Shown piece by piece: positions 7,021-17,000 of a stretch of DNA of 64,000 bases. The translations under genes and the position numbers were made by a program. Location: assembly GCF_000348685.1 (NCBI RefSeq), contig NZ_ANLA01000004.1, positions 310,001 to 374,000 of the forward strand. The letters are read 5' to 3'. This DNA is from Xanthomarina gelatinilytica. GTDB lineage: Bacteria > Bacteroidota > Bacteroidia > Flavobacteriales > Flavobacteriaceae. Within the stretch, counting starts at the first letter, position 1, and each line of letters opens with the position of its first letter. The notes under the pieces were generated by a model. It was not told the DNA's origin, searched no databases, and saw only the letters and a list, made by a program, of their open reading frames with translations.

Positions 7021-9030
7021 ATGTCTGAAGAAACAAAATCACTCAATTTTATTGAGCATATCATAGAAGAAGATTTAGCAAACGGCTTAAAACAAGAAGC
7101 CTTACGTTTCCGTTTTCCACCAGAACCCAATGGATATTTACATATTGGTCATACCAAAGCCATAGGAATCAGTTTCGGTTTGGGCGAAAAATACAATGCT
7201 CCCGTTAATTTACGTTTTGATGATACCAATCCAGCAAAAGAAGAACAGGAATATGTAGATGCCATTAAAGAAGACATCTCATGGTTGGGCTACAAATGGG
7301 CCAACGAGCTATATTCATCAGATTATTTTCAACAGCTTTACGATTGGGCAGTTTTATTGATTAAAGAAGGCAAAGCATATGTAGATTCCCAATCCAGCGA
7401 AGCCATGGCTGAGCAAAAAGGCACACCTACACAACCTGGAGTGGATGGCCCTTACAGAAACCGTTCGGTTGAAGAAAACCTCGATTTGTTTGAACGCATG
7501 AAACATGGCGAATTTGCAGAAGGTTCACATGTACTTCGTGCAAAAATAGACATGCAGCATCCCAACATGTTGATGCGTGATCCCATTATGTATCGCATTT
7601 TAAAGAAAGCCCATCATAGAACTGGAACAGATTGGTGCATTTATCCTATGTACGACTGGACTCATGGTGAAAGCGATTATATTGAACAAATATCACATTC
7701 GCTTTGCTCGCTTGAATTTAAACCTCATAGAGAGCTTTACGACTGGTTCAAGGAACAAGTCTATAAATATCAACCAGAAGCGCTTCCTATGCTTCCTAAA
7801 CAACGGGAATTTGCACGTTTAAACTTAAGTTATACCATTATGAGCAAACGCAAGTTGCTTAAATTGGTGGAAGAAGGTATTGTTTCTGGTTGGGACGATC
7901 CTAGAATGCCTACCATTTCTGGACTTCGTCGTCGTGGTTATACACCAAACGCCATTAGGAAATTTGTGGAAACCGTTGGCGTTGCCAAACGTGATAATGT
8001 GATTGATGTGGCCTTATTGGAGTTTTGTATACGTGAAGATTTAAATAAAACAGCTCCAAGGGTTATGGCTGTCTTGGATCCCGTAAAAGTGGTCATAACC
8101 AATTATCCTGAAGATAAAGTGGAATGGTTGGAAGCCGAAAACAATCAAGAAGATGATAGTGCTGGCTACAGAAAAGTTCCTTTTTCCCGTGAAATTTACA
8201 TTGAAAAAGACGATTTTAAGGAAGAAGCAGGCAGTAAATATTTTAGGTTGACTTTAGGAAAAGAAGTGCGATTAAAAAATGCCTATATCATTAAAGGTGA
8301 AAGCGTAATAAAAGATGATAAAGGACATATTACCGAAATTCATTGTACGTATTCCGAAGATACTTCAAAGAAAGTAAAAGGCACCTTGCATTGGGTTTCC
8401 ATACCTCACGCCATACAAGCTGAAGTTAGGGAATACGATAGATTGTTTTTGGACGAAGCTCCAGATGCCCATCCAGACAAGGATTTCATGGAATTTTTAA
8501 ACCCAAATTCATTAAACATAGTCCAAGCTTATGTAGAGCCAAGTTTAAAGGATGCCAAAGTAGGAGATAGGTTCCAGTTTCAACGTATAGGTTATTTTAA
8601 TGTGGATCCAGACACCACTTCAGGAAAGCTTGTTTTCAATAAGACGGTTGGTTTAAAAGATTCTTGGGCCAAACAACAACCATCAGGTCAAAAGAATCAA
8701 AAACAGCAACAAACCAAACAAAACCAATCCCAACGTAAAGCTATTGATGTGATCCAGCAATTGGGAAAAAAATATACCAACCTTCCAGAAGCCAAACAAC
8801 AAAAGGTAAAAGCTGAAATTTTAGAATTAGCTAAAAATGTAAGCTATGAAGAATTGGAACCACTTTTCAACACAGCAGCAAAAAAGGTTGGAACACGAAT
8901 TGCCGTTATGTTGGTTTTAAGTGTTTTAATTGAAAACGGATTAGAGAGAAATGCAACTATTAATGAATTTATTGAAAAAGCGTTAGAAGACAACAACGAG
9001 CTTCTAGTTGCAGAAGCCAAAGCAATTTAA
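7021..9030 (+). CDS. glnS: Glutaminyl-tRNA synthetase with C-terminal extension
   Basis: This 669-residue class I synthetase charges tRNA-Gln. The ATP-binding HIGH-type motif (L-H-I-G-H) is at about residues 40-44 and the KMSKS-type M-S-K-R-K at about 274-278, followed by the Gln-type anticodon-binding beta-barrels. It is about 110 residues longer than E. coli GlnRS. After residue 555 comes a Gln/Lys-rich linker (about 560-575), then a compact helical domain (about 577-669) resembling the YqeY/GatB-tail type of tRNA-binding module; that assignment is from memory and not certain. A stem-loop terminator follows at 9054. Confidence 0.96.
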   Translation: MSEETKSLNFIEHIIEEDLANGLKQEALRFRFPPEPNGYLHIGHTKAIGISFGLGEKYNAPVNLRFDDTNPAKEEQEYVDAIKEDISWLGYKWANELYSSDYFQQLYDWAVLLIKEGKAYVDSQSSEAMAEQKGTPTQPGVDGPYRNRSVEENLDLFERMKHGEFAEGSHVLRAKIDMQHPNMLMRDPIMYRILKKAHHRTGTDWCIYPMYDWTHGESDYIEQISHSLCSLEFKPHRELYDWFKEQVYKYQPEALPMLPKQREFARLNLSYTIMSKRKLLKLVEEGIVSGWDDPRMPTISGLRRRGYTPNAIRKFVETVGVAKRDNVIDVALLEFCIREDLNKTAPRVMAVLDPVKVVITNYPEDKVEWLEAENNQEDDSAGYRKVPFSREIYIEKDDFKEEAGSKYFRLTLGKEVRLKNAYIIKGESVIKDDKGHITEIHCTYSEDTSKKVKGTLHWVSIPHAIQAEVREYDRLFLDEAPDAHPDKDFMEFLNPNSLNIVQAYVEPSLKDAKVGDRFQFQRIGYFNVDPDTTSGKLVFNKTVGLKDSWAKQQPSGQKNQKQQQTKQNQSQRKAIDVIQQLGKKYTNLPEAKQQKVKAEILELAKNVSYEELEPLFNTAAKKVGTRIAVMLVLSVLIENGLERNATINEFIEKALEDNNELLVAEAKAI

Positions 9031-9053
9031 TAAATAGAGTAAAAAACAAATTT

Positions 9054-9085
9054 AAGCCTTGAACCCTAATATTCAAGGCTTTTTA
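9054..9085 (+). terminator. Terminator of glnS
   Basis: A perfect 10-bp stem (9054-9063 with 9072-9081), an 8-nt loop and a trailing T run, 24 bp after the glnS stop codon. Confidence 0.85.
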
Positions 9086-9255
9086 GTTTTTATATTCTAT
9101 TTCATATTATATTTTAACTAGTACTTATGTACTCAAAACAAAATTGGAAAGAAAGACATCCTTTTAAATCTTAACCTCGTTTATATCAGAGTTTTTTATT
9201 TTGAAAGCATGATAATTTTCACTATCTTTTAATTTCCTTTAAGCTAGGTTTTAAT

Positions 9256-9459
9256 ATGAAAACTGTGAAAGATTTAATTTCGGAAATATCAGAGTTATTG
9301 CTTTTTATTAAAAAGGAGTATCCAGTTAGTTACAAATTATTGGACGAAGACCCTATAACCATTCCCAATCTGGAACACCCTCATGTGTCTACCGAAGATT
9401 TGGAAAAATACCTTGAAATTTTAAAAGACTTGATAGCCAAGAAACAAATAAAAAAATAA
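9256..9459 (+). CDS. Small conserved-looking hypothetical protein
   Basis: A 67-residue soluble protein with no signal peptide or membrane segment. It is predicted to be largely helical, rich in Leu, Ile, Lys and Glu, with a central Pro-containing segment (D-E-D-P-I-T-I-P-N-L). I do not recognise a domain. It is supported as a gene by a good ATG, an isolated position between two strong terminators (9054 and 9459) and typical Bacteroidota codon use. Function unknown. Confidence 0.6.
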   Translation: MKTVKDLISEISELLLFIKKEYPVSYKLLDEDPITIPNLEHPHVSTEDLEKYLEILKDLIAKKQIKK

Positions 9460-9492
9460 AAACCTCCAATGTTTTAAAATTGGAGGTTTTTT
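9459..9492. terminator. Bidirectional terminator between the small ORF and the SPFH gene
   Basis: A perfect 12-bp stem (9459-9470 with 9479-9490) with A and T runs on both sides. It begins at the last base of the upstream stop codon and serves the two convergent genes. Confidence 0.88.
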
Positions 9493-9511
9493 CTAAACAA
9501 TTATAAGCCTT

Positions 9512-10435
9512 TTATTCTTCCTTTTTCTTGTTGGTATTTTTCATGGCTTCACCAATTTGGTTACTAGCCGTAAAACTGGCAACCATATCATTTAGCATGT
9601 TACTGCCTGCTTGAGGTGAATTTGGCAGTAAAATCAAATTGGTATTTGTTTCCCCACCAATGGCCTGTAAGGTATCGTAATGTTGTGTTACAACAATCAA
9701 TGCTGAAGCTTCCTGACTGTTAATGCCTACTTTGTTTAAAACCTCTACAGATTCCTCCAAACCTCTGGCAATTTCCCTACGTTGGTCTGCTATACCTTGG
9801 CCTTGTAATCGCTTGCTTTCAGCTTCTGCTTTGGCTTTTTCCACAATTAAAATCCTAGCAGCATCACCTTCAAATTGAGCAGCAATTTTTTCACGTTCAG
9901 AAGCATTAATGCGGTTCATTGCTTGTTTTACTTGTGGATCTGGATCAATATCTGTTACCAAGGTTTTAATAATATCAAAACCATAATCCAACATGGCATC
10001 GTTCAATTCTGCTTTAACGGCAAGGGCAATATCATCTTTTTTAACAAATACATCGTCCAATTTCATTTTAGGGACTTCTGCTCGAACCACATCAAATACA
10101 TAACTGGTTATTTGTTCGTGAGGATAATCCAGCTTATAAAAAGCATCATACACCTTGTCTTTAATTACCATGTACTGGACAGATACTTTTAACCTTACAA
10201 ACACGTCATCCAGGGTTTTGGTTTCAATAATAACATCCAATTGCTGGATTTTTAAACTCAACCTTCCGGCTATTCTATCTACAAGTGGAATTTTAATTTG
10301 TAAACCAGAATGGCGAATGCTTTGAAACTTTCCAAAGCGTTCAATAATAACAGCTGTTTGTTGTTTTACTATAAAAAAAAGTGAAATGACAATAAACAGA
10401 CATAAGATGATAATAGGAATGGATAAAATGGACAT
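9512..10435 (-). CDS. SPFH/Band 7 (stomatin-like) membrane protein
   Basis: A 307-residue protein with a single N-terminal membrane segment (residues 3-24) and a Band 7 domain (about 25-190). The domain carries the family-typical V-I-I-E-R-F-G-K-F segment and is followed by a Glu/Ala-rich helical region (E-K-A-K-A-E-A-E-S-K-R) that supports oligomerisation. Homologues of the QmcA/stomatin group organise membrane microdomains and modulate membrane proteases. No NfeD partner is adjacent, and the gene appears monocistronic. Confidence 0.9.
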   Translation of the reverse strand: MSILSIPIIILCLFIVISLFFIVKQQTAVIIERFGKFQSIRHSGLQIKIPLVDRIAGRLSLKIQQLDVIIETKTLDDVFVRLKVSVQYMVIKDKVYDAFYKLDYPHEQITSYVFDVVRAEVPKMKLDDVFVKKDDIALAVKAELNDAMLDYGFDIIKTLVTDIDPDPQVKQAMNRINASEREKIAAQFEGDAARILIVEKAKAEAESKRLQGQGIADQRREIARGLEESVEVLNKVGINSQEASALIVVTQHYDTLQAIGGETNTNLILLPNSPQAGSNMLNDMVASFTASNQIGEAMKNTNKKKEE

Positions 10436-10481
10436 AATAGGATTTTTTTAGATTGTAAAATAAATGACTACTAATTTAAGT

Positions 10482-10489
10482 TATATTTG
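10482..10489 (+). promoter_or_regulatory. Candidate -7 element for the outer-membrane barrel gene
   Basis: TATATTTG matches TAnnTTTG. It lies 22 bp before the preferred ATG at 10512 but downstream of the alternative upstream start at 10464, which supports the shorter protein. Confidence 0.5.
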
Positions 10490-10511
10490 TCACAATCACA
10501 CTAGAAGCATC

Positions 10512-11195
10512 ATGCAAAAAAGACAACTTATTGTATTAGTAGCCATCTGTATGGGATTTGTTACAATGTCCTTTGGACAACACACAAGATATAAAATCAA
10601 AAACGGGTTTGGCATTTATGGAGGAATTACGCAGTACGATATTATAACAGATAATTTTAACACCAAAAAAGGCAATGGTTGGCAAGCAGGAGCTTCGGCA
10701 ACGGTTGATATTCCTCATAAATGGTACAATGTAAGCTACACCATTCAACTATCTGAAAACCATATTGGCATAGCTGCAAGACCACTTCCAATTAGTTTAA
10801 GTGAAGAGTTTGTTGATTATAAAATATTTACGGCTCAAATTGCTTTATTGATGCATGTAAAGTTGATTGATAGTTTTTTGACCATCGATGTAGGTCCTAT
10901 GATTCAATATAATGGCGACATGGAAATGGACGATAAAAAATATGAGAATTATATTATAAACAACTACAATAATTTATTGGCCAAAGATTTGAACGACATT
11001 AGTAATTTCAATATTGATGGAGCCATTGGAGCATCGGCTGGATTTGGTTTTTTTAGACTGAAAGCTCAATATATCTACGGTTTTACCAATATGTTGAACA
11101 AGTTAAACGATAGCGATTTGGATTTAACCGGAAACGATAAAAAAATTAAAGGAAACCAATCCATGTTTGCTTTTACTGCAATGATTACGTTTTAA
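10512..11195 (+). CDS. Predicted outer-membrane beta-barrel protein
   Basis: A 227-residue protein whose N-terminus (M-Q-K-R followed by a hydrophobic stretch ending F-G-Q) is a normal Sec signal peptide. This start is preferred over an in-frame ATG at 10464 because that would bury the signal and overlap the promoter. The mature part alternates short amphipathic strands and turns and ends in a terminal Phe, typical of outer-membrane barrels of the PorT-like class. The specific function is unknown. Confidence 0.75.
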   Translation: MQKRQLIVLVAICMGFVTMSFGQHTRYKIKNGFGIYGGITQYDIITDNFNTKKGNGWQAGASATVDIPHKWYNVSYTIQLSENHIGIAARPLPISLSEEFVDYKIFTAQIALLMHVKLIDSFLTIDVGPMIQYNGDMEMDDKKYENYIINNYNNLLAKDLNDISNFNIDGAIGASAGFGFFRLKAQYIYGFTNMLNKLNDSDLDLTGNDKKIKGNQSMFAFTAMITF

Positions 11196-11210
11196 TAAAT
11201 AAAAATATTA

Positions 11211-11246
11211 AAAAAAAAAAAGCGACCTTTTGGTCGCTTTTTTTTT
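11211..11246. terminator. Bidirectional terminator
   Basis: AGCGACC (11221-11227) pairs perfectly with GGTCGCT (11232-11238). An A run of 11 precedes it and a T run of about 10 follows, serving the two convergent genes. Confidence 0.93.
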
Positions 11247-12764
11247 TTATGATAAGGTGTTGATTAAATTGTCTATTCGTCTTATACTTTCATCTTTCCC
11301 AATTAAATACATAATATCAAAAACCTCTGGACCTTGTAAAGCGCCAACCAATGCCAAACGTAAAGGCATCATCACTTTACCAAAACCAATTTCTTTTGAA
11401 GTAATCCAACCTTTAATCTCTGTTTGAAGGTTTTCAACCGTAAAATCTTCAATGGAAGATATTATTGAAAGAAGCTTTTTCATTAACTCTGGCGACTCTT
11501 CTTTCCATGCTTTTTTAACGGCTTTCTCATCTAAATCTGTAGGTGTTTCAAAGAAATAATGTCCTAAATCCCAAAAATCGGTTACAAAAGTGGCTCGCTC
11601 CTTAATTAAATGGATAACCATGGAAATGTAGTTTATATCAATGTCTTTCAATGCGTCGGGAAAAAGCATTTGAAATTGTTCTGCAAGCACATTGTTGTCT
11701 TGTTCTTGCATATAATGGTGGTTAAACCATTTTATTTTATCTGGATCAAAACGTGCACCAGCTTTGTTTACACGACTTAAATCGAAGGCTTGAACCAATT
11801 CTTGCAAACTAAAAATTTCCTGTTCGGATCCTGGGTTCCAACCTAAAAAGGCCAAAAAGTTAACCACAGCTTCAGGAAAATAACCATCCTCTCTATAACC
11901 ACGGGATATTTCGTCTGTTTGGTGGTCTTTATAAGCTAATGGAAATACCGGAAACCCTAATTTATCGCCATCACGTTTGCTTAACTTTCCTTTTCCTGTA
12001 GGCTTTAAAATTAGTGGTAAATGCGCAAATTCTGGTGCTTCCCAACCAAAGGCTTTATAAAGTTGAAAATGCAATGCCAAGGAAGGCAACCATTCTTCAC
12101 CACGAATCACATGTGTGATTTCCATTAAATGGTCGTCTACAATATTTGCCAAATGATAGGTTGGCATGCCATCACTTTTAAACAACACTTTATCGTCTAA
12201 AATATTAGTGTCAATAGTGATATTTCCACGTATGATATCTGTTAAATGCAAGGTTTCATCTTGAGGCGATTTAAACCTAATAACATAGTCTTCTCCAGCA
12301 TCCAACTTTGCTTGGGTTTCTTCTGCAGAAAGGGATAACGAGTTGCATAATTTCAAACGGTTATGCCAATTGTAGATAAAGGTTTTTCCTTTTTCTTCAT
12401 GGTCTTTTCTATGGAAATCCAGAGTTTCAGCTGTATCAAACGCATAATAGGCATTGCCTGTGGCAATCAATTTATCAGCATATTCTTTATATAAATGCTT
12501 GCGTTCGCTTTGTCTGTAAGGACCAAATTTTTCATTTTTCCCTGGTCCTTCATCATAAGGAATATGACACCAATTTAAGGATTCCACAATATAATTTTCG
12601 GCACCTTCAACATATCTGTTTTGATCGGTATCTTCAATTCTAAGGATAAAAGTTCCGTTGTGTTTTTTAGCAAAAAGATAGTTGAAAAGTGCTGTTCTAA
12701 CACCTCCAATATGTAAAGGTCCTGTAGGACTTGGTGCAAAGCGCACTCTAACTTGTTTAGACAT
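11247..12764 (-). CDS. gltX: Glutamyl-tRNA synthetase
   Basis: A 505-residue class I synthetase that charges tRNA-Glu. The N-terminal P-S-P-T-G-P-L-H-I-G-G (residues 11-21) contains the HIGH-type motif, and K-L-S-K-R-D-G (about residues 257-263) is the KMSKS-type loop. The Glu-specific insertion and C-terminal anticodon-binding region are full length. GlnRS is also present (7021), so this enzyme need not mischarge tRNA-Gln. A -7 element lies 20 bp upstream of its ATG. Confidence 0.97.
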   Translation of the reverse strand: MSKQVRVRFAPSPTGPLHIGGVRTALFNYLFAKKHNGTFILRIEDTDQNRYVEGAENYIVESLNWCHIPYDEGPGKNEKFGPYRQSERKHLYKEYADKLIATGNAYYAFDTAETLDFHRKDHEEKGKTFIYNWHNRLKLCNSLSLSAEETQAKLDAGEDYVIRFKSPQDETLHLTDIIRGNITIDTNILDDKVLFKSDGMPTYHLANIVDDHLMEITHVIRGEEWLPSLALHFQLYKAFGWEAPEFAHLPLILKPTGKGKLSKRDGDKLGFPVFPLAYKDHQTDEISRGYREDGYFPEAVVNFLAFLGWNPGSEQEIFSLQELVQAFDLSRVNKAGARFDPDKIKWFNHHYMQEQDNNVLAEQFQMLFPDALKDIDINYISMVIHLIKERATFVTDFWDLGHYFFETPTDLDEKAVKKAWKEESPELMKKLLSIISSIEDFTVENLQTEIKGWITSKEIGFGKVMMPLRLALVGALQGPEVFDIMYLIGKDESIRRIDNLINTLS

Positions 12765-12783
12765 CTTGTTTTGTTTGAAGTTG

Positions 12784-12791
12784 CAAAGATA
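12784..12791 (-). promoter_or_regulatory. Candidate -7 element for gltX
   Basis: On the minus strand TATCTTTG matches TAnnTTTG and lies 19 bp before the gltX ATG. Confidence 0.5.
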
Positions 12792-12863
12792 GATTTTTGA
12801 AGTTTTAAGTTCAAAGTTTAAAGTTTAAAGTTTCTCAAAAGGCAAACCAGAACTGAAAACAAG

Positions 12864-13904
12864 TCAAGAAATCATTTCGCGAGGCACGCGTTTGTTCATA
12901 ATCTTAAACCACAAAGGAGGAAAGAGCGACAAAACCATAGATGTTGGGTAACCATAAGGCATTTGAGGGCTATCCTCATAACTATTGAGTATTTGGTATT
13001 TCTTGGACGATTTGTAATGATGATCGCTATGTCTGGTAAGTTCATACAGAACAATGCGCCCAATGGCATGATTGGAATTCCAGGAATGAATTTCACGAAC
13101 ACGCTCATAGCGTCCAGAAGGCAATTTTAAACGCAGCAAACCATAATGTTCAATATAATTTACGGTTTCCAACATGATAAACCCAACTATTCCTGAAGCG
13201 ATAGCAAACAAAAGACCTATGGTTCCAAAAAACACAAGGACCAATACAAGATAACAGAGTTGAAATACCAAAAACCAAAACATATCATTTTTAACCGAAA
13301 AGAAAGTATTTTTATTGTTTTTCAAAAGTGTGTTTTGAATTTTCCATGAATTGATATATTGTCTAAAGGTAGATGTAAACCAAAAAGAATAAACCGTTTG
13401 ATTGTATCTTGCAGTTGCAGGATCTTCAGGAGTTGCGGCATGTAAATGATGTCCAAAGTTATGTTCAATGTAAAAGTGCATGTAAAAGGATGGCAATAAC
13501 AAAGCCTTCCCTAAAAAACGTTCGTTGGAGCTTTGTCTGTGTCCAAGTTCATGAGCCACATTAATGCCATTTACTGCTAAAACAATACCTATAGAAAAAA
13601 CCAGACCAATGACTTCAAACAATTCCAAGGAATTGGTGGAAACCCTTGTTAAAGCATACAAAACCAAGCCATAAACCACAAGAACGTTTAAATATAACAA
13701 CCAATCAAAAAGTCTGTTTTTAAGTTTGTTTGTCACTTCTTCTGAACTTAAATTCGATGGATCCATAGGGCATAACAAGTCTAAGGCTGGTAACAAAACA
13801 AACGCATAAAAAGGTGTTAAAAACACAAAAAACCCCTTGAAATAAATACCCAAAAAGGCCATAACAGGCATGGACAGAGCTGCCAAATACTTTAAATCCT
13901 TCAT
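12864..13904 (-). CDS. alkB: AlkB-type alkane/fatty-acyl hydroxylase (membrane di-iron)
   Basis: A 346-residue integral-membrane non-haem di-iron enzyme of the alkane 1-monooxygenase group. The four His motifs appear in order: H-E-L-G-H (118-122), H-N-F-G-H-H with a following A-T-P-E-D-P (148-159), N-Y-I-E-H-Y-G (249-255) and H-S-D-H-H (292-296). Four to six hydrophobic segments surround them. The ATG at 13904 is preferred to an upstream TTG at 13913. There is no rubredoxin or rubredoxin reductase nearby, so the electron donor is encoded elsewhere and the true substrate is open. Confidence 0.88.
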   Translation of the reverse strand: MKDLKYLAALSMPVMAFLGIYFKGFFVFLTPFYAFVLLPALDLLCPMDPSNLSSEEVTNKLKNRLFDWLLYLNVLVVYGLVLYALTRVSTNSLELFEVIGLVFSIGIVLAVNGINVAHELGHRQSSNERFLGKALLLPSFYMHFYIEHNFGHHLHAATPEDPATARYNQTVYSFWFTSTFRQYINSWKIQNTLLKNNKNTFFSVKNDMFWFLVFQLCYLVLVLVFFGTIGLLFAIASGIVGFIMLETVNYIEHYGLLRLKLPSGRYERVREIHSWNSNHAIGRIVLYELTRHSDHHYKSSKKYQILNSYEDSPQMPYGYPTSMVLSLFPPLWFKIMNKRVPREMIS

Positions 13905-14033
13905 AAATATCAAGTTGCAATTATTAAAACAAGCAAATCTTACTAAAATTAACTAAGTTTTACCAAATCTAAACATTTCAGAGTAAAAATATTATTGTAG
14001 TTTTATTGGTTAAGAAAACAGCGACTTAAATTC

Positions 14034-17000
14034 ATGACAAAATTTAAAGACATACAATTAAAATTGGAGGCGTTTATTAAGCGATTTTATTACAACGAAT
14101 TGCTTAAAGGAACCATTCTTTTTTTCGCTTTGGGTTTTTTATATTTTTTGTTCACACTTTTTGTGGAATACGTTCTTTGGTTAAACCCAACAGCGCGAAC
14201 AGCATTGTTTTGGGTTTTTGTGGTTGTTGAACTGGCTTTGTTTGTGAAATTTATTGCCATACCATTGGCAAAACTGTTTAAACTTCAAAAAGGCATAAAT
14301 TACAAAGATGCTTCAAAAATTATTGGAAACCATTTTCCAGAGGTTAACGATAAGCTTTTAAATGTACTTCAATTAAAAGAAACATCAGTAGAATCTGAAC
14401 TGTTATTGGCGAGCATCGACCAAAAATCTGCCGAGTTGCAACCCATTCCTTTTAAATTGGCAATTAACTTTAAATCCAATTTAAAATATTTAAAATTTGC
14501 TGCCATTCCCGTTGTCATCCTGTTGTTAACTTATGCTACAGGACACATAAATTGGTTCAGTGATAGCTATAAACGTGTTGTTAATTATAAAACGGCTTAT
14601 GAGCCACCAGCACCTTTTCAATTTTTTATACTGAATGAGTCCTTAACCACCAACGAAAATACAGATTTTAGGTTAAGGGTATCCACAGCAGGAGAGGTGG
14701 TTCCTGAGAATGTAAACATTAAATTCAATAACGAATCTTATGTCTTGCAACAGATAAATCCTGGACAATTTGAGTATGTTTTTTCCAAACCTAAACAAGA
14801 GGTTTCATTTCAACTTACAGCAAATAATGTTATATCCAAAGCTTATGTTTTAAAGGTAGTGGAAGTGCCTAGCCTGTTACATTTTGAAATGCACCTGGAT
14901 TACCCTTCATATACCAAAAAAACAGATGAGGTTATAAAAAGCACTGGAAATGCCATTGTTCCACAAGGAACTAAGATTACCTGGAAATTGGCAACCAAAG
15001 CAACGGATTTGGTGCAATTGATTTCTAATGATACGGTTCAATTAACTGAAACAGCTTCCAATAAATTTGAAGCCACAAAACAAGTATCCAACCCTTTGGA
15101 TTATAGCTTAACAACCAGTAATTCGCAACTAAAGAACTACGAAACCTTATCTTATAGCATTGATGTTGTTTCTGATGAACACCCAGAACTCCATATTAAA
15201 ATGGCTGTTGATAGTTTAGACCAACAGTCGCTTTATTTCCACGGACAAGCAAGTGACGATTATGGATTGACCAAACTGCAAATGGTTTATTATCCTATTG
15301 ATAATGAGACAGATGTAAAATTTGAACCTATTCCGGTTACCAAGTCCAATGTGGCAGATTTTATAAGTGCTTTTCCCAACCAATTGGAATTAAAAGAAGG
15401 TGTTAGTTATCATTTGTATTTTCAAGTATTTGACAATGATGTGCTTCATAATTATAAAAGTACCAAGAGTGCAGTGTACTCCTATAGAAAATTAACCAAG
15501 GAAGAGGAGGAGAACAAGCAATTGGAACAACAAAGTGAAACCATACAAAGTTTGGATAAATCCCTTGAGAAATTTGAAGAACGACAAAAAGAATTGGAAT
15601 CCTTTTCAAAAACCCAAAAAGAAAAAGCAGAGTTGAACTTTAACGACAAGCGTCAGTTGGAAAACTTCTTGAAACGTCAAAAACAACAAGAAGAAATGAT
15701 GCAGAATTTCAACAAACAGCTTAAAGAAAACCTGGAAGAGTTTCAAAAGGATAAAGAAACAGAAGATCCTTTTAAAGAAGATTTAAAAGAACGTTTAAAA
15801 GAGAACGAAGAGCAGCTTAAAAAAGACGAAAAACTTCTTGAAGAACTGGAAAAGCTCCAAGAAAAAATCAATAAAGAAGAGCTATCAGAAAAGCTCGAAC
15901 AACTTGCAAAACAAAATAAAAACAAAAAGCGTAGTTTGGAACAGCTATTGGAATTGACCAAGAAATATTATGTGTCCAAAAAACTGGAAAAACTTCAAAA
16001 AGAACTTGAGGATTTATCCGAAAAACAACTGGATCTTTCTAAAGAAGACAAAGAAAACAACACCAAAGAAAAACAAGACGAGTTAAATAAGGAATTTGAA
16101 GATTTTCAAAAAGAGATGGAACAACTTCAAAAGGAAAACGAAAGTTTAATAGACCCTTTAAAACTTCCTCAGGATAAAAAACAAGAAGAAGACATTAAGA
16201 AAGATCAGGAAGCAGCTACAGATGAATTGGGTAAAAAAGAAGAAAACCAAGAACAAAATAAAGAGCAGGATGCCCAGCAAAACCAAAAAAATGCTTCTCA
16301 AAAACAAAAACAAGCTGGACAGAAAATGAAAAGTCTAAGCCAAAAAATGCAAGCTGGTATGCAGATGATGGGAGGCGCAGAACAAATGCAAGAGGATATA
16401 GACATGCTACGTCAAATCTTGGACAACCTTATTTTGTTTTCTTTGGATCAAGAGGCGTTAATGAATCAATTTAAGGTCATAGAAGTAAACCACAACAAAT
16501 ACGCAACCTATTTAAAAAAACAATACACCTTAAAAGAACATTTTTCCCATATAGACGATAGCTTGTTTGCTTTATCCTTAAGACAACCAAAATTATCGGA
16601 ATTTGTTAATAAGGAAATTTCCGAAGTCTTTTATAACATAGACAAATCCTTGGATCAATTTTCAGAAAACAATATTTATCAAGGTGTGTCCAATCAGCAA
16701 TACACCATAACAGCCGCTAACAATCTTGCAGACTTTTTAAGTAATGTTATGGATTCCATGCAAATGCAGGCCAGTGGTCAAGGTTCTGGCGGACAAGGAA
16801 AACCAGAACAAGGTTTACCTGATATTATTATGAGCCAAGACGAACTCAATAAGCAAATGCAAGAAGGCATGAAGAAAAGCCAAAATGGCAAGCCTAAAGA
16901 TGAAGGCGAAGGAAAAGAAGGGAATGAAGGAGAGCAAGGTGATAAGGAAGGAGAAGAAGGAAAAGACAGCAAACCTGGGCAAGATGGCAAACAACAAGGG

